A DNA stretch of 64,000 bases from Tenodera sinensis (taxonomy: Eukaryota > Arthropoda > Insecta > Mantodea > Mantidae): positions 277,673,888 to 277,737,887 of the forward strand of contig CM060964.1 of the NCBI GenBank assembly GCA_030765045.1. The letters run 5' to 3'. The translations under genes were made by a program, and so were the position numbers. How positions within the stretch are numbered: the stretch's first letter is position 1; each line of letters begins with the position of its first letter. Positions 10,569-20,148 of the stretch are shown here, one piece after another. The notes under the pieces were generated by a model, which was given only the letters and a program-made list of their open reading frames with translations, had not been told where the DNA came from and made no database searches.

Positions 10569-10819
10569 CCTGCCTTGGTAGCGTGATGGTTAGCCTGTCT
10601 GACTCACGTTCAAGAGGTTGCGAGTTCGAATGTTGCTTAGGGTAAGTTATCCAGGTAAGGTTTTTTTCCGAGGTTTTCCCTTATTCTGAAAAGACGAATG
10701 TCGAGTAACTTAAACCTCAATGGACCTCAGGTTCATTTGAGCATCATTTCACCCATTTCATTCATTCACCCTCCGATATGAAATTACGTTGGGGGACGCT
10801 AATTTAAAAAAAAAGAAAT
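10569..10819 (+). mobile_element. tRNA-derived SINE, family 2 (copy b)
   Basis: Same family as 7569-7807 but plus strand: GTAGCGTGATGGTTAGCC, GCGAGTTCGAATGTTGC, GGGTAAGTTATCCAGGTAAG, and a poly(A) tail. TSD candidates are ATCAGCCTGCAAG (10556-10568) and ATCAGCCCACAAG (10820-10832), 11 of 13 matching. The box and tail are more diverged than copy a. Confidence 0.85.
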
Positions 10820-10894
10820 ATCAGCCCACAAGTTTTATGTGGATCTTGCTTGTGACACCTTTCCCTAACTTATTGCTTTCTGTACCACGTACAT

Positions 10895-11325
10895 TGTAGG
10901 TAGAGAAGGTACTCCATTCTACCCAAAAGTTCAATATCATGATTTTGATGGAAACAAAAGTTTTGATTTACCTGAATTAAAAAAGAAAGCACTTTTGGAA
11001 AAAGGTCCTATGAACATAATAACTGAAGAACAAAAAGTTGGTTAAATACAAAAATTGGTATTTAAGTTCAGGATCTTCCAAGGATACAACACAGTTTTCA
11101 AGAGAATCTCCCAACCCAGATACCCTTTATATGGGAGGAATTCTGAACATTTTTGTTTTAAAAAATGTCTCTTAGTGATTTTGATAGAAATGCCATATGT
11201 TTAACATATTTTCATGGTAAATGAAATGTATATCTTGAATTTCCTGTGGATGACCTTCAAAGTGCTTTTCATTGTGAACGACTTTTGAGTTTTGCTAACT
11301 GGTAAACCATGTAAGATAAACAGAA
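10895..11325 (-). mobile_element. MITE family, copy B1 (partial)
   Basis: The order GGTAGAGAAGG, TCTACCCAAAAGTTCAA, TTGGAAAAAGGTC, ACAAAAAGTTGGTTAA, CATATGTTTAACATATTTTC, ACTGGTAAACC matches the family read on the minus strand. It lacks the far end. Confidence 0.65.
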
Positions 11326-11329
11326 AAGA

Positions 11330-11935
11330 TACACAAAAAATCTGTGCTCTATTCACATGACAATCTTTACTCTTATATAAATTATTCTTACAAATACTTA
11401 TTCCTCTACTTCAGTGACTGTTAATTGAGATAAACATTTGCAGAAATTACCTTGTTGCTAATTTTCTTGTAGTGGCAAGATGAACATAGGAATACATTAG
11501 GTCTTTAACTGATATTTAAGGCTGGCCACAATGTAATGGTTTTGAAATTCCATTCTCTTTGCATGGCCAAGAGAGAAAAACTATTGGAAAATTCATACAA
11601 ATAATAAGGCATATGTCAAAAATAAATAGTTGACTCAGGAAAAAAAAAGGGTGGGGGGAGGGGGGAGAAGGAAAAAAATTACTTGGCATGAATTGTGCAC
11701 ATTAATGAGATCTACATTTTTGGCGTAGTAATGTTTTGTCTATCTTTTATACACCAGTTATGCAAAAGTTATCCAAAATGAAAGAGGATTTCTGAGGACA
11801 TTCCCAGAAAATTCAAGAAATATATTTCATTTGTCATGAAAATATCTTAAACAAATAGTATTTTAATCAAAATCGTTAGAGCAATTTTTGATAAAATCAA
11901 CATTTAAAAAAAAAAAATGTTGCATGTAAACCAGT
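11330..11935 (+). mobile_element. MITE family, copy B2 (partial)
   Basis: Starts with AAAAAATCTGTGCTCTATTC and CTTTACTCTTATATAAATTA, a diverged family head, and continues through ACACCAGTTATGCAAAAGTT to about TTGCATGTAAACC. It abuts B1 in opposite orientation. A G-rich tract lies near 11648-11672. Confidence 0.6.
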
Positions 11936-12257
11936 AGTATTCAATATTTTTCTCTGTGTACCCCTAGATATCTTTCCATTCTAGCTCACACTGCTAGAGT
12001 TAGCCCTAGAGTTATCCTTTATTCAAATTACACACAATCATCTAAAATAGAATATTACATTTGTAACTTGTTAAATACTACAAAAAAGGAAGATTGTGCT
12101 ATAAATATATAAAATAAATGCAGGAACTACATCAAAGATAGCACACAGAACAAAGTATATGAATTTGTATATGTTTATGACCTGTTGAAGAGATGGCAGA
12201 TCTTGTTTTCTGGACACCAGCTCCCCTATTGGCTGAATCTTCATTAGTGCGAGTTCA

Positions 12258-12476
12258 ATGGTGATTCTTTTGCGCGGTGATCTGGAGCCTGTCTGTGTGA
12301 CGTGCAATGTCCCGCTCTCCGTTGCACATGTCCTTACTGATTGTCCGCGGTATGCTCGTGAGTGCCAGTCCTTTGGCCTGGGTCTTACACTGTGCACTGT
12401 GTTAGGCAACGACCCAGTAGCTGTAAATACAGTACTGCGGTTTGTTGCTAGTATCGATTTTGGTAAGCAAGTGTAA
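12258..12476 (+). pseudogene. LINE ORF2 C-terminal tail (zinc-like)
   Basis: A 72-codon frame whose start codon lies in the target-site duplication. It reads LRGDLEPVCVTCNVPLSVAH, then VLTDCPRY, then DPVAVNTVLRFVASIDFG and stops. CxxC...H...C with PLSVAHVL..CPRY is the typical end of I-clade LINE ORF2 after RNase H. Only the last part of the protein remains because the element is 5'-truncated. Confidence 0.7.
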
Positions 12477-12771
12477 GGTTTCTTTTATCTTGGTGGAAAT
12501 AGACTTTTAGGATGTTTTACTGATGTTTTTACCTTTTTTAACAGTGTAACCACTTTACGTTTTTCGTACTATGAGTTTTTATCGGTTTTTTATTTTCCTT
12601 TTTTTACCTGTTTAACTCTGTTTTTAGCGGTTTTAACGTTCATCTTTAGGTATTTTAACTTTCACTTTTTAGCTTTAAAGGGGTGAGGTTTTATGTCTTT
12701 GATTGTTTTTATTTTGGACTTCGGGCCCTAATGACCTAGTTGTCGACGGGCCTGTAAACCCCACTACTCAC
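12269..12771 (+). mobile_element. 5'-truncated I-clade-like LINE with perfect 14-bp TSD
   Basis: The 14-mer TCAATGGTGATTCT stands at 12255-12268 and again at 12772-12785. Between them are the end of ORF2 and a 3' UTR that ends GGGCCTGTAAACCCCACTAC with no poly(A) or short tandem tail. About 500 bp long. Confidence 0.85.
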
Positions 12772-12930
12772 TCAATGGTGATTCTGGATTCAAGCGATTT
12801 GTTTTGTTTTGATTGCTGTAAATGCAGAGAAACCTTACTCATGCAAATAAGCAGAGGGGAATGAAAGGTGTGTAATGGCAGTGTTGCTAAGTTCATAACA
12901 TCAGACATCACAAGTTGACATGTTTTCAAT

Positions 12931-14018
12931 TTTTATTACTTTCTCTACTGGTAAGTAAATGGAAGTATTGTGTTCCACCCAAAAATTTGATGTTGAGGTT
13001 TCACTGGAAATATATGTTTTGAGACACCCTGAATCCAAAAAAAGCATTTTTAGAAAAAGGTCTGCATCTGTGTGTCTGTCTGTGAGTCTGTGGACAGCAT
13101 AACTCAAAAACAAAAGTTGGTTAGAAACCAAACTTGGTATTTAAGTTTAATGTCTTTCAAGGACGTGACCTGAAGATTTTGAAGAAAATAGCCCCACCCT
13201 AAACTACCCTTTACACGGAAGTTTTTTCGAAAGTTTTGATTTTCTTGAAAATTGCTCTAACAATTTTGATTAAAATGTCATATCTTTAAGATATTTGTAT
13301 GACAAATGAAATGTAGATCTTGAATTTTCTGGCTATAGCCTATGTAGTCCTGTTTACTCTGGGTGACTTTTGAATAACTCGTAAACCGTAAGAGATAGAT
13401 AAAATCTTAATATACATAAAATGTAGATCTTGCTAAAATACACAATTTATGTCCAAATAAATTTTCTTGTAGAGTAAACCATTTCAGAGATATTCCTTGT
13501 TATTTGTGTCAGTTTCAGAAAACTTAAAACTTTCGTGAAATGGAACATCGTTCATTTTTTAATATGTTAAGAATGCAAAGAGAACAGGATCTCAAAGATT
13601 TAAGATTTGACTATTTCTCAAAGCCTACTGTACTCTAATTTCCCTTGTACCTACGAGGAAATAAGCAGTAAGATAATTTGTACAAATGTTTATCTCAACT
13701 AACAAGAAGAAGATATAGATATAAGAGTTTGTAAGAATGGTTAGTACAAGAGTAGAAATTTTCTTGTTTAACGACGCTGTCAATTGCCAGGATCACATCA
13801 GCGTCGCCGGTGTGCCGGAATTTTGTCCCGCAGGAGTTCTTTTACATGCCAGTAAATCTACTGACATGGAGCTGTCGTTTTTAAGCACACTTAAAAACCA
13901 TCGGCCTGGGCCGGGTTTGAACCCGCGACCTTGGGATCCGTAGGCCAGCGTCTAACCAACTGAGCCACCCAGACCGATACACGAGTAGAGAAAGTCATGT
14001 GAGTGCAACGCATCAGAT
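12931..14018 (-). mobile_element. MITE family, copy C, with a SINE inside
   Basis: ACTTTCTCTACT at 12938-12949 and the complementary end around 13983-14018 (GAGTAGAGAAAGTCATG, GTGCAACGCATCAGATT) bracket family sequence in minus orientation. The SINE at 13759-13978 is inserted near the family end, and the two sides join cleanly if it is removed. Confidence 0.75.
13759..13978 (-). mobile_element. tRNA-derived SINE, family 3
   Basis: Minus strand: GGTGGCTCAGTTGGTTAGAC (A box), GCGGGTTCAAACCCG (B box), then GGCCGATGGTTTTTAAGTG, AACTCCTGCGGGAC and GGCGACGCTGATGTGATCC. Flanks ACAAGAGTAGAAA (13746-13758) and ACACGAGTAGAGA (13979-13991) form an 11/13 TSD from the MITE end. Confidence 0.85.
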
Positions 14019-14444
14019 TGTTTTCTCTGAACTGTCAACAGATACTTCCAAAAGACTTTCTTTTAATTTTACGGAAAGATCAGAGGAATTCATGGCGGTG
14101 TTGCAGAACGGATTTGTAATCCACTCTTGTCTATTATCGTTGTTCTCACTTTTTGGAAATTATTTTAAAAACTGTAATCTGGGATTTTGTGATTTGAATT
14201 TGATTAAATCACCCAGTAATGCACATTTGCAGACACTGTTATTGTTGTTGGTGTTTGAAGCAAAGTATACAAATGATTAGTGAGTGCAGCTGTAAGATGT
14301 CATTGTGGGATAGACCAGTAGAGTAAGCAAAATGGATTCTTGGACAGAAGGAAATCAAAATCTCTCTGGCTAAAACATTTTTCTTTGTTTGTGGCCATTC
14401 AGGAAACACCTGTCATACTGACTGTATGCATATTTTAAATTTTA

Positions 14445-15515
14445 CTTACCCCCTAAGAAGTCTTGGCATACCCCAGGTTGAATATGTGTGACGTAAAAGG
14501 TTGTGTAGAGTGGATGGATTTTTTTGAGAATCTTTGTGTCGCATCCTTGGAAGATGCTGGACTTAAATATCTGGTTCAATAATTAACTGACTTTTTGTTT
14601 CTGTATTATGCTGTTCAGACACCCACCCATGTGTGCACATGCACCGCACACTCGCATATGCACACTTACCCACACCACATGCACTATATGCACCACACAC
14701 ACCACGCACTACTTGCACCACACCCACACCCACACCCCCACAACACACACACACCATCCACACTCCTGCACCATGCACACCATATGCACCATGCACACGC
14801 CACATACATACACACACACACACCTGTTTCTAAAAATATGCAGTGTTGCACTTGCATGACTTAAGTCTTGTACAAACTATTCTTACAAATGTTTATTGCT
14901 ATATCCTGTTGCGCTAGGGGTTTAGTTTTCTTACGTCATGTTAATCGAGATAAGTATTTGCAGGAATTATTTTATTGCTAATTTTCTTGTAGCTGCAAGG
15001 TGAATGTGGGAATGCAGTTGGCTTTAACCAATATTTAAATCTTGGTTGCTATGTCATAGCTTTGAAGTTGCATTCTCTTTGCATGCCCAAGAGATAAAAG
15101 AACAACAAATAATGACTTTCCATTTGAGAAAAGTTTAAGTATTAGAAAATTCAACAAAATAACAAGTGATATCTCTGAAATGGTTCACTTCAGGAAAATT
15201 ATATATAATAATTTTGCTCCAGAAAAAAAAAAATCTCGTTATTTACATATGTATCACACATACAGACGTTTTTTTGTAAAGTGACTTTTTGGCTTCAGGA
15301 ACCTCAAAATGTGTGTTTTCTCTAACATTTTTGTGTGGAATACAATATCAGCTTTACCTACTATGTATGTGATAGAGGAAGCAAAAATGTTTTGTTTCTT
15401 TTTGGATTCAGGGCACCTCAAAACATGTATTTACACTGAAATTTTAGTATGAAATTTTTGGGTGGAATGCAATGCTTTCTCTATATATGTGGTAGAGAAA
15501 GTAAAAATGTATGTG
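14445..15515 (+). mobile_element. MITE family, scrambled copies D1-D3
   Basis: Three plus-strand pieces: 14445-14840 matches the 3' half (GCATCCTTGGAAGATGC, ATGCTGTTCAGACAC); 14838-15200 matches the 5' part (TGTTGCACTTGCATGACT, TTTCTTGTAGCTGCAAG, ATATCTCTGAAATGGTTCAC); 15230-15515 contains two more 3' ends (GTGGAATACAATATCAGC and GGTAGAGAAAGTAAAAATG). A CA-rich cryptic microsatellite is at 14615-14822. Confidence 0.6.
14615..14822. repeat. CA-rich cryptic microsatellite
   Basis: Interrupted CACAC / CACCACAC / CATGCAC sequence within the MITE pieces. Open frames crossing it are low-complexity artefacts. Confidence 0.9.
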
Positions 15516-15519
15516 TGTA

Positions 15520-16393
15520 TCTAATGCGTAGCAGTTAACAACAAAGTAATTCTCCTTTTAGCTTCCCAGTATGTAGAAGAGATATCTTGATTTTGAACAG
15601 GAGCATATATATACACAGCATATATTCAGGGAAATCTAGGGAATCAGATGTCCCAGATGGTTTTGTTAAAACCTACTCAGATAACACTATGTTACAAGGC
15701 AATGAGAATCATAATTAATTCCATAAAATGTTATTTTAAGAAACAGCAGTTACAGCGATTACGTACATGGGAACTGGCCGCTAGACTCTAGTCCAGTGCT
15801 TGTCAACTGGAATAGCAACTTCGGTGCTGCATTGATACTCCCACATCGCCCACTCAAAATATACAGTTTGAGGGCTGCATATGATCCTTACTTTCAAAAT
15901 AATGCACATGCTAGTTGGGACTGTGCAGCTTGTATGTTAAACATTCAGTGCTGCCAACACAATTATTCTACACAGCTGTATTGTATACTAGGTAATTTTA
16001 AAAAATAACACATACTTATTCCAAAATTTGATACATCAGTTTATTACCAAGTCCTTTCCATAATGTTAGTGGACTAACTTGTACTGCATTTGAGCTCATG
16101 TACAGTGAATAAAACAGTGCAGTTAGCTGTGTCCTATTTGAGATGAAATTTCAAAGTTGCAGATAATATTTTAACACACAGTTTCAACAGTAGCAAAGCA
16201 AAGGTAAGCCTGGGAAGAATATACTATTTGAAAAACTTGCATGATTTGAAAGGCATGTTAGATCGTATGAGCAGCAAGGAGATGCATCTATTTTCACAAA
16301 GGCCTGTTGATAAGTAGGACACCTATATGCATTTAATACATAACATAGAATACTTAAAAATTAAATCATGACATACCTGTATTACATATTCAG
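15520..16393. other. Unassigned stretch
   Basis: No supported gene, RNA or repeat; short frames show no family motif. Confidence 0.4.
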
Positions 16394-16668
16394 TACCTGG
16401 GCGACCGAGCTTCGCTCTGCGTTTTTTGCCTCTGTTTTTGTGAAATCTTGTTTTTTGTGGGAGAAGATACTTATTTAGATAAACTGAAAGTCAAAACGTT
16501 AACTAAATAAAAATTTGAGTCACAATTGTGAAGAGCCATTTCCGAGATACAAATATTGCATAAACACCATCATTTCAGCTGTAAAACGTCTACTGCTGAA
16601 CGCAGGCCTCCCCCATAGATATCCACCCAGTTTGAGGTTTTCGTTGAGCATTTGTTCCATTATGGAGT

Positions 16669-16944
16669 TCAGTTCTTTGGTGCTGCAATTGACTCCAGGG
16701 CGTTAACACATTTGCCAAGGTCCTTCATCTTTCCGTTGAGTTCTTCCATGACTTTCTTTACTCTGGCCAGTCGCTCGTTAGTATTCTCTGATAGATCTAT
16801 GTTCATATTACACATTCCCGTCTTCATCTTTTCTGTTTCGGAGTTTATATTTTCAATTTGGCTTCCATTTTTGTTTCCATTTTGTCCATTTATGTTCCTA
16901 TATTTTCTATTCCGTAGTTTACATTTTTCCAATTCGGTTTTCAT
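16669..16944 (-). CDS. Short coiled-coil protein, second copy
   Basis: A 91-codon frame with the same layout as 4780-5055: NGQNGNKNGSQIEN, then SETEKMKTGMCNMN, LSENTNERLA, KKVMEELNGKMKDLG, and the ending NALESIAAPKN. Several conservative changes separate the copies while the frame stays open in both, consistent with past selection on a coiled-coil ORF. Upstream N-terminal part is again out of frame. Confidence 0.5.
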   Translation of the reverse strand: MKTELEKCKLRNRKYRNINGQNGNKNGSQIENINSETEKMKTGMCNMNIDLSENTNERLARVKKVMEELNGKMKDLGKCVNALESIAAPKN

Positions 16945-18029
16945 ATTTGTTTCCTCTGCCGCATTCCGGAATTCATTTCATTTCCCATCTCTTGGCTAAA
17001 ATTTATTTCAACTGTTCCATATCGTTCTTTTCGGCAAACTCCTGACATCAATTGTGATTACTTTGCTTTTTTAACTATTTCTTTATTTTTTATTAAAACA
17101 CCGGAGCAAAGGCACTGTTGAACAATAACAAATGCTGCAGGAAGAAAAGCTGGTTGATAAAGTCATGTGAATGTACTACGCATTTCTGTTTCAATCATGT
17201 AGAAAATTGTATGAATTATTCGTAATTGTTCGCCGAAGCGGGAGTAGTGAAAGAAATGTGATTGTGTTTAGTAAAAGAAAAATGAGTAGAGAAACCATGT
17301 GAATGTTATACCTTGCACTTATATATCAACTGTATGGAAAAATTTATGGATTGTTTGTAGAAGAGGGAGTAGTATGTTAGGTAAAAGAAAAGGGAGTAGA
17401 GAAAACCATGTGAACGTAATACGTTGGGTGGTAAAATGGATTGCATAAAAATCTTCACCATGAAAACAATTAGATATGTCACTTTTCATGGCGACCAGTC
17501 AACATGTTTTGGAATTTACTCACTCTTCAACATACGATATGTATAGGCGTTTGTATGTATGAAGTTGATAAACAATAGGGAATAACATGTGAATTGTTAC
17601 GTAAAACAAAAGTGAGTAGAGAAAATAGTATGAATTAAAATACGTTGTATTTCTTGTTCAAACATATCAAATTGTATGAATTATATGTTGAAGGGCGAGC
17701 AGCGAAAGAAGACTGATGGTGCTTCGTAAAGGAAGAATTAGTAGAGGAAGTCGTGTGAATGTGATGCGTTGCATTTATAATTCACTCATAGAATATTATA
17801 TGAATTGTATGTTGAAGGGAAAACAGAGGATAAATGAATGTGCTACGTAAAAGAAATGCGAGTAGAAAACCATTTGAAAATAATATATTGTGTAATAAAA
17901 TTGTTACTATAAAAACTTTCCCCATGAAAAAATACATAAACGTGCCGAATTTCGTGATGATCCATTAAGTGGTTTTCGAGCTTAACAGTTAGATATATAC
18001 AAACATCCAAGTTATATAGATGTTATTAC

Positions 18030-19760
18030 TTATTTGTAGCAGAGTGAGTAGAGAGAGATGTGAATGTGTTACCTAAAAGTGAGTAGAGAAAACAGTATGA
18101 ATGTAGCATTTCTATTTCAAACATACAGAAAATTGTATGACTTCTTTGTAGAAGAGTGAGTAGAGAAAGAGATGTGAATGTGTTCTAAAAGTGAGAGGAG
18201 AAAACAGTGTGAATGTAACAGCGTATCTATTTCAAACATACAGAACATGATATGACTTATTTTAAAAGTGGGGATAAAAACTTTTTGTTGTAAAATCACG
18301 GTTTTTATGGAAAATTGTTTATTGAACAGTGAGTAGAGAAAGAGATGTGAATGTGTTACCTAAAAGTAAGTAGAGAAACCACTGTGAATGTAATATGTAG
18401 CATCTCTATTTCAAACATACAGAAAATTGCATGACTTATTTGTAGAAGAGTGAGTAGAGAAAGAGATGTGAATGTGTTACCTAAAAGCGAGAGGCAAAAA
18501 CATTGTAAATCTAATAGCATTTCTATTTCAAACATACAGAACATTGTATGACTTATTTTAAAAGTGGGAATAAAAGGGTTTTTTTTTTTTTTTGGTGCAA
18601 AATCACGTTTTTTATGGAAAATTGTTTATAGAAGAGTGAGTAGAGAGAGATGTGAATGTGTTACCTAAAAGTGAGAGGCAAAAACATTGTAAATGTAATA
18701 GCATTTCTATTTCAAATATACGGAACATTGTATGACTTATTTTAAAAGTGGGAATAAAAGGTTTTTTTGGTGCAAAATCAGTTTTTTTTTATGGAAAATT
18801 GTTTATAGAATAGTGAGTAGAGAGAGATGTGAATGTGTTACCTAAAAGTAAGTAGAGAAACCACTGTGAATGTAATATGTAGCATCTCTATTTCAAACAT
18901 ACAGAAAATTGCATGACTTATTTGTAGAAGAGTGAGTAGAGAAAGAGATGTGAATGTGTTACCTAAAAGCGAGAGGCAAAAACATTGTAAATCTAATAGC
19001 ATTTCTATTTCAAACATACAGAACATTGTATGACTTATTTTAAAAGTGGGAATAAAAGGGTTTTTTTTTTTGGTGCAAAATCACGTTTTTTATGGAAAAT
19101 TGTTTATAGAAGAGTGAGTAGAGAGAGATGTGAATGTGTTACCTAAAAGTAAGTAGAGAAACCACTGTGGATTTAATATGCAGTATCTCTATTTCAAACA
19201 TACAGAAAATTGTATGACTTATTTGTAGAAGAGTGAGTAGAGAAAGAGATGTGAATGTGTTACCTAAAAGTGAGAGGAGAAAACAGTGTGAATGTAATAG
19301 CATTTCTATGTCAAATATATAGAACATGGTATGACTTATTTAAGTGTGAATAAAAATGTTTTTTTGGTGCAAAATCACGTTTTTTATGGAAAATTGCTTA
19401 TAGAAGAGTGAGTAGAGAAAGAAATGTGAATGTGTTACCTAAAAGTAAGTAGAGAAAACACTGTGAATGTAATATGCAGCATCTCTATTTCAAGCATACA
19501 GAAAATTGTATGTATACTTATTTGTAGATGAGTGAGTAGAGAAAGAGATATGAATGCGTTACCTAAAAGTGAGAGGAGAAAACAGTGTGAATGTAACAGC
19601 ATTTATATTTCAAACATATAGAATATGGTATGACTTATTTTAAAAGTGACGATAAAAATGTTTTTTGGTGCAAAATTACGTTTTTTTATGGAAAATTGTT
19701 TATAGAAGAGTGAGTAGAGATAGAGATGTGAATGTGTTACCTAAAAGTGAGTAGAGAAAA
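18030..19760. repeat. Tandem array of about 300-bp monomers
   Basis: The landmark TTTTTATGGAAAATTG recurs near 18302, 18610, 18790, 19088, 19385 and 19685, giving spacings of about 300 bp with one of about 180 bp. Each unit contains GTGAGTAGAGAAAGAGATGT, GAATGTGTTACCTAAAAG and CAAACATACAGAA. The block 18356-18544 recurs 482 bp later at 18838-19026 with an identical translation over 62 codons, so that duplication is recent. Confidence 0.85.
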
Positions 19761-20148
19761 CGCTGTGAATGTAATATGCATGTATAAAAAAAATTAATCA
19801 AATATTTATAGCCATTTCTGAAATACCGTGAGTATATACAAGAATTGCTCTGTAGAAGCGGGAATAAAAAAATGTTATTTTTTATGTAAAATCGCGTTTT
19901 TTCGGGAATTACACCTATATAGATGAACTTAAAAACCAAAACCCTATCTGAATACAGAATTTGATGGAAATCGTTAGCCGTTTCCAAGTTGCGCGGAATA
20001 AATATATTTATACATATACAAGAATTGCTCGTTTAAATATATAAGATTTAGTTTCAAAATAAAACTATTGACAATTTGACACGTGCTTGGCTAATATTAC
20101 CATTCGTGAGTCAACTGTAATTTGAACGTAGTCTGCTAATCATAATAA

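Larger units (their letters stand above)
16394..20050 (-). mobile_element. Coiled-coil-ORF repeat element, copy 2 (expanded)
   Basis: Same element as 4481-6735: ACCTGGGCGACCGAGC with the hairpin CGAGCTTCGCTC at the low end, and CAAGAATTGCTCGTTTAAAT at the high end. Read on the minus strand it has a monomer-rich 5' region (about 17150-19800), a coiled-coil ORF (16669-16944) and the same tail. It is about 1.4 kb longer than copy 1 because of extra monomers. Confidence 0.6.

Noticed and set aside
16652..16999. 115-codon plus-strand frame
   Set aside because: Antisense shadow of the second coiled-coil ORF.
18030..19760. CRISPR-like direct repeats
   Set aside because: Units are about 300 bp, diverged and contiguous, with no short identical repeats and unique spacers; the organism is eukaryotic.
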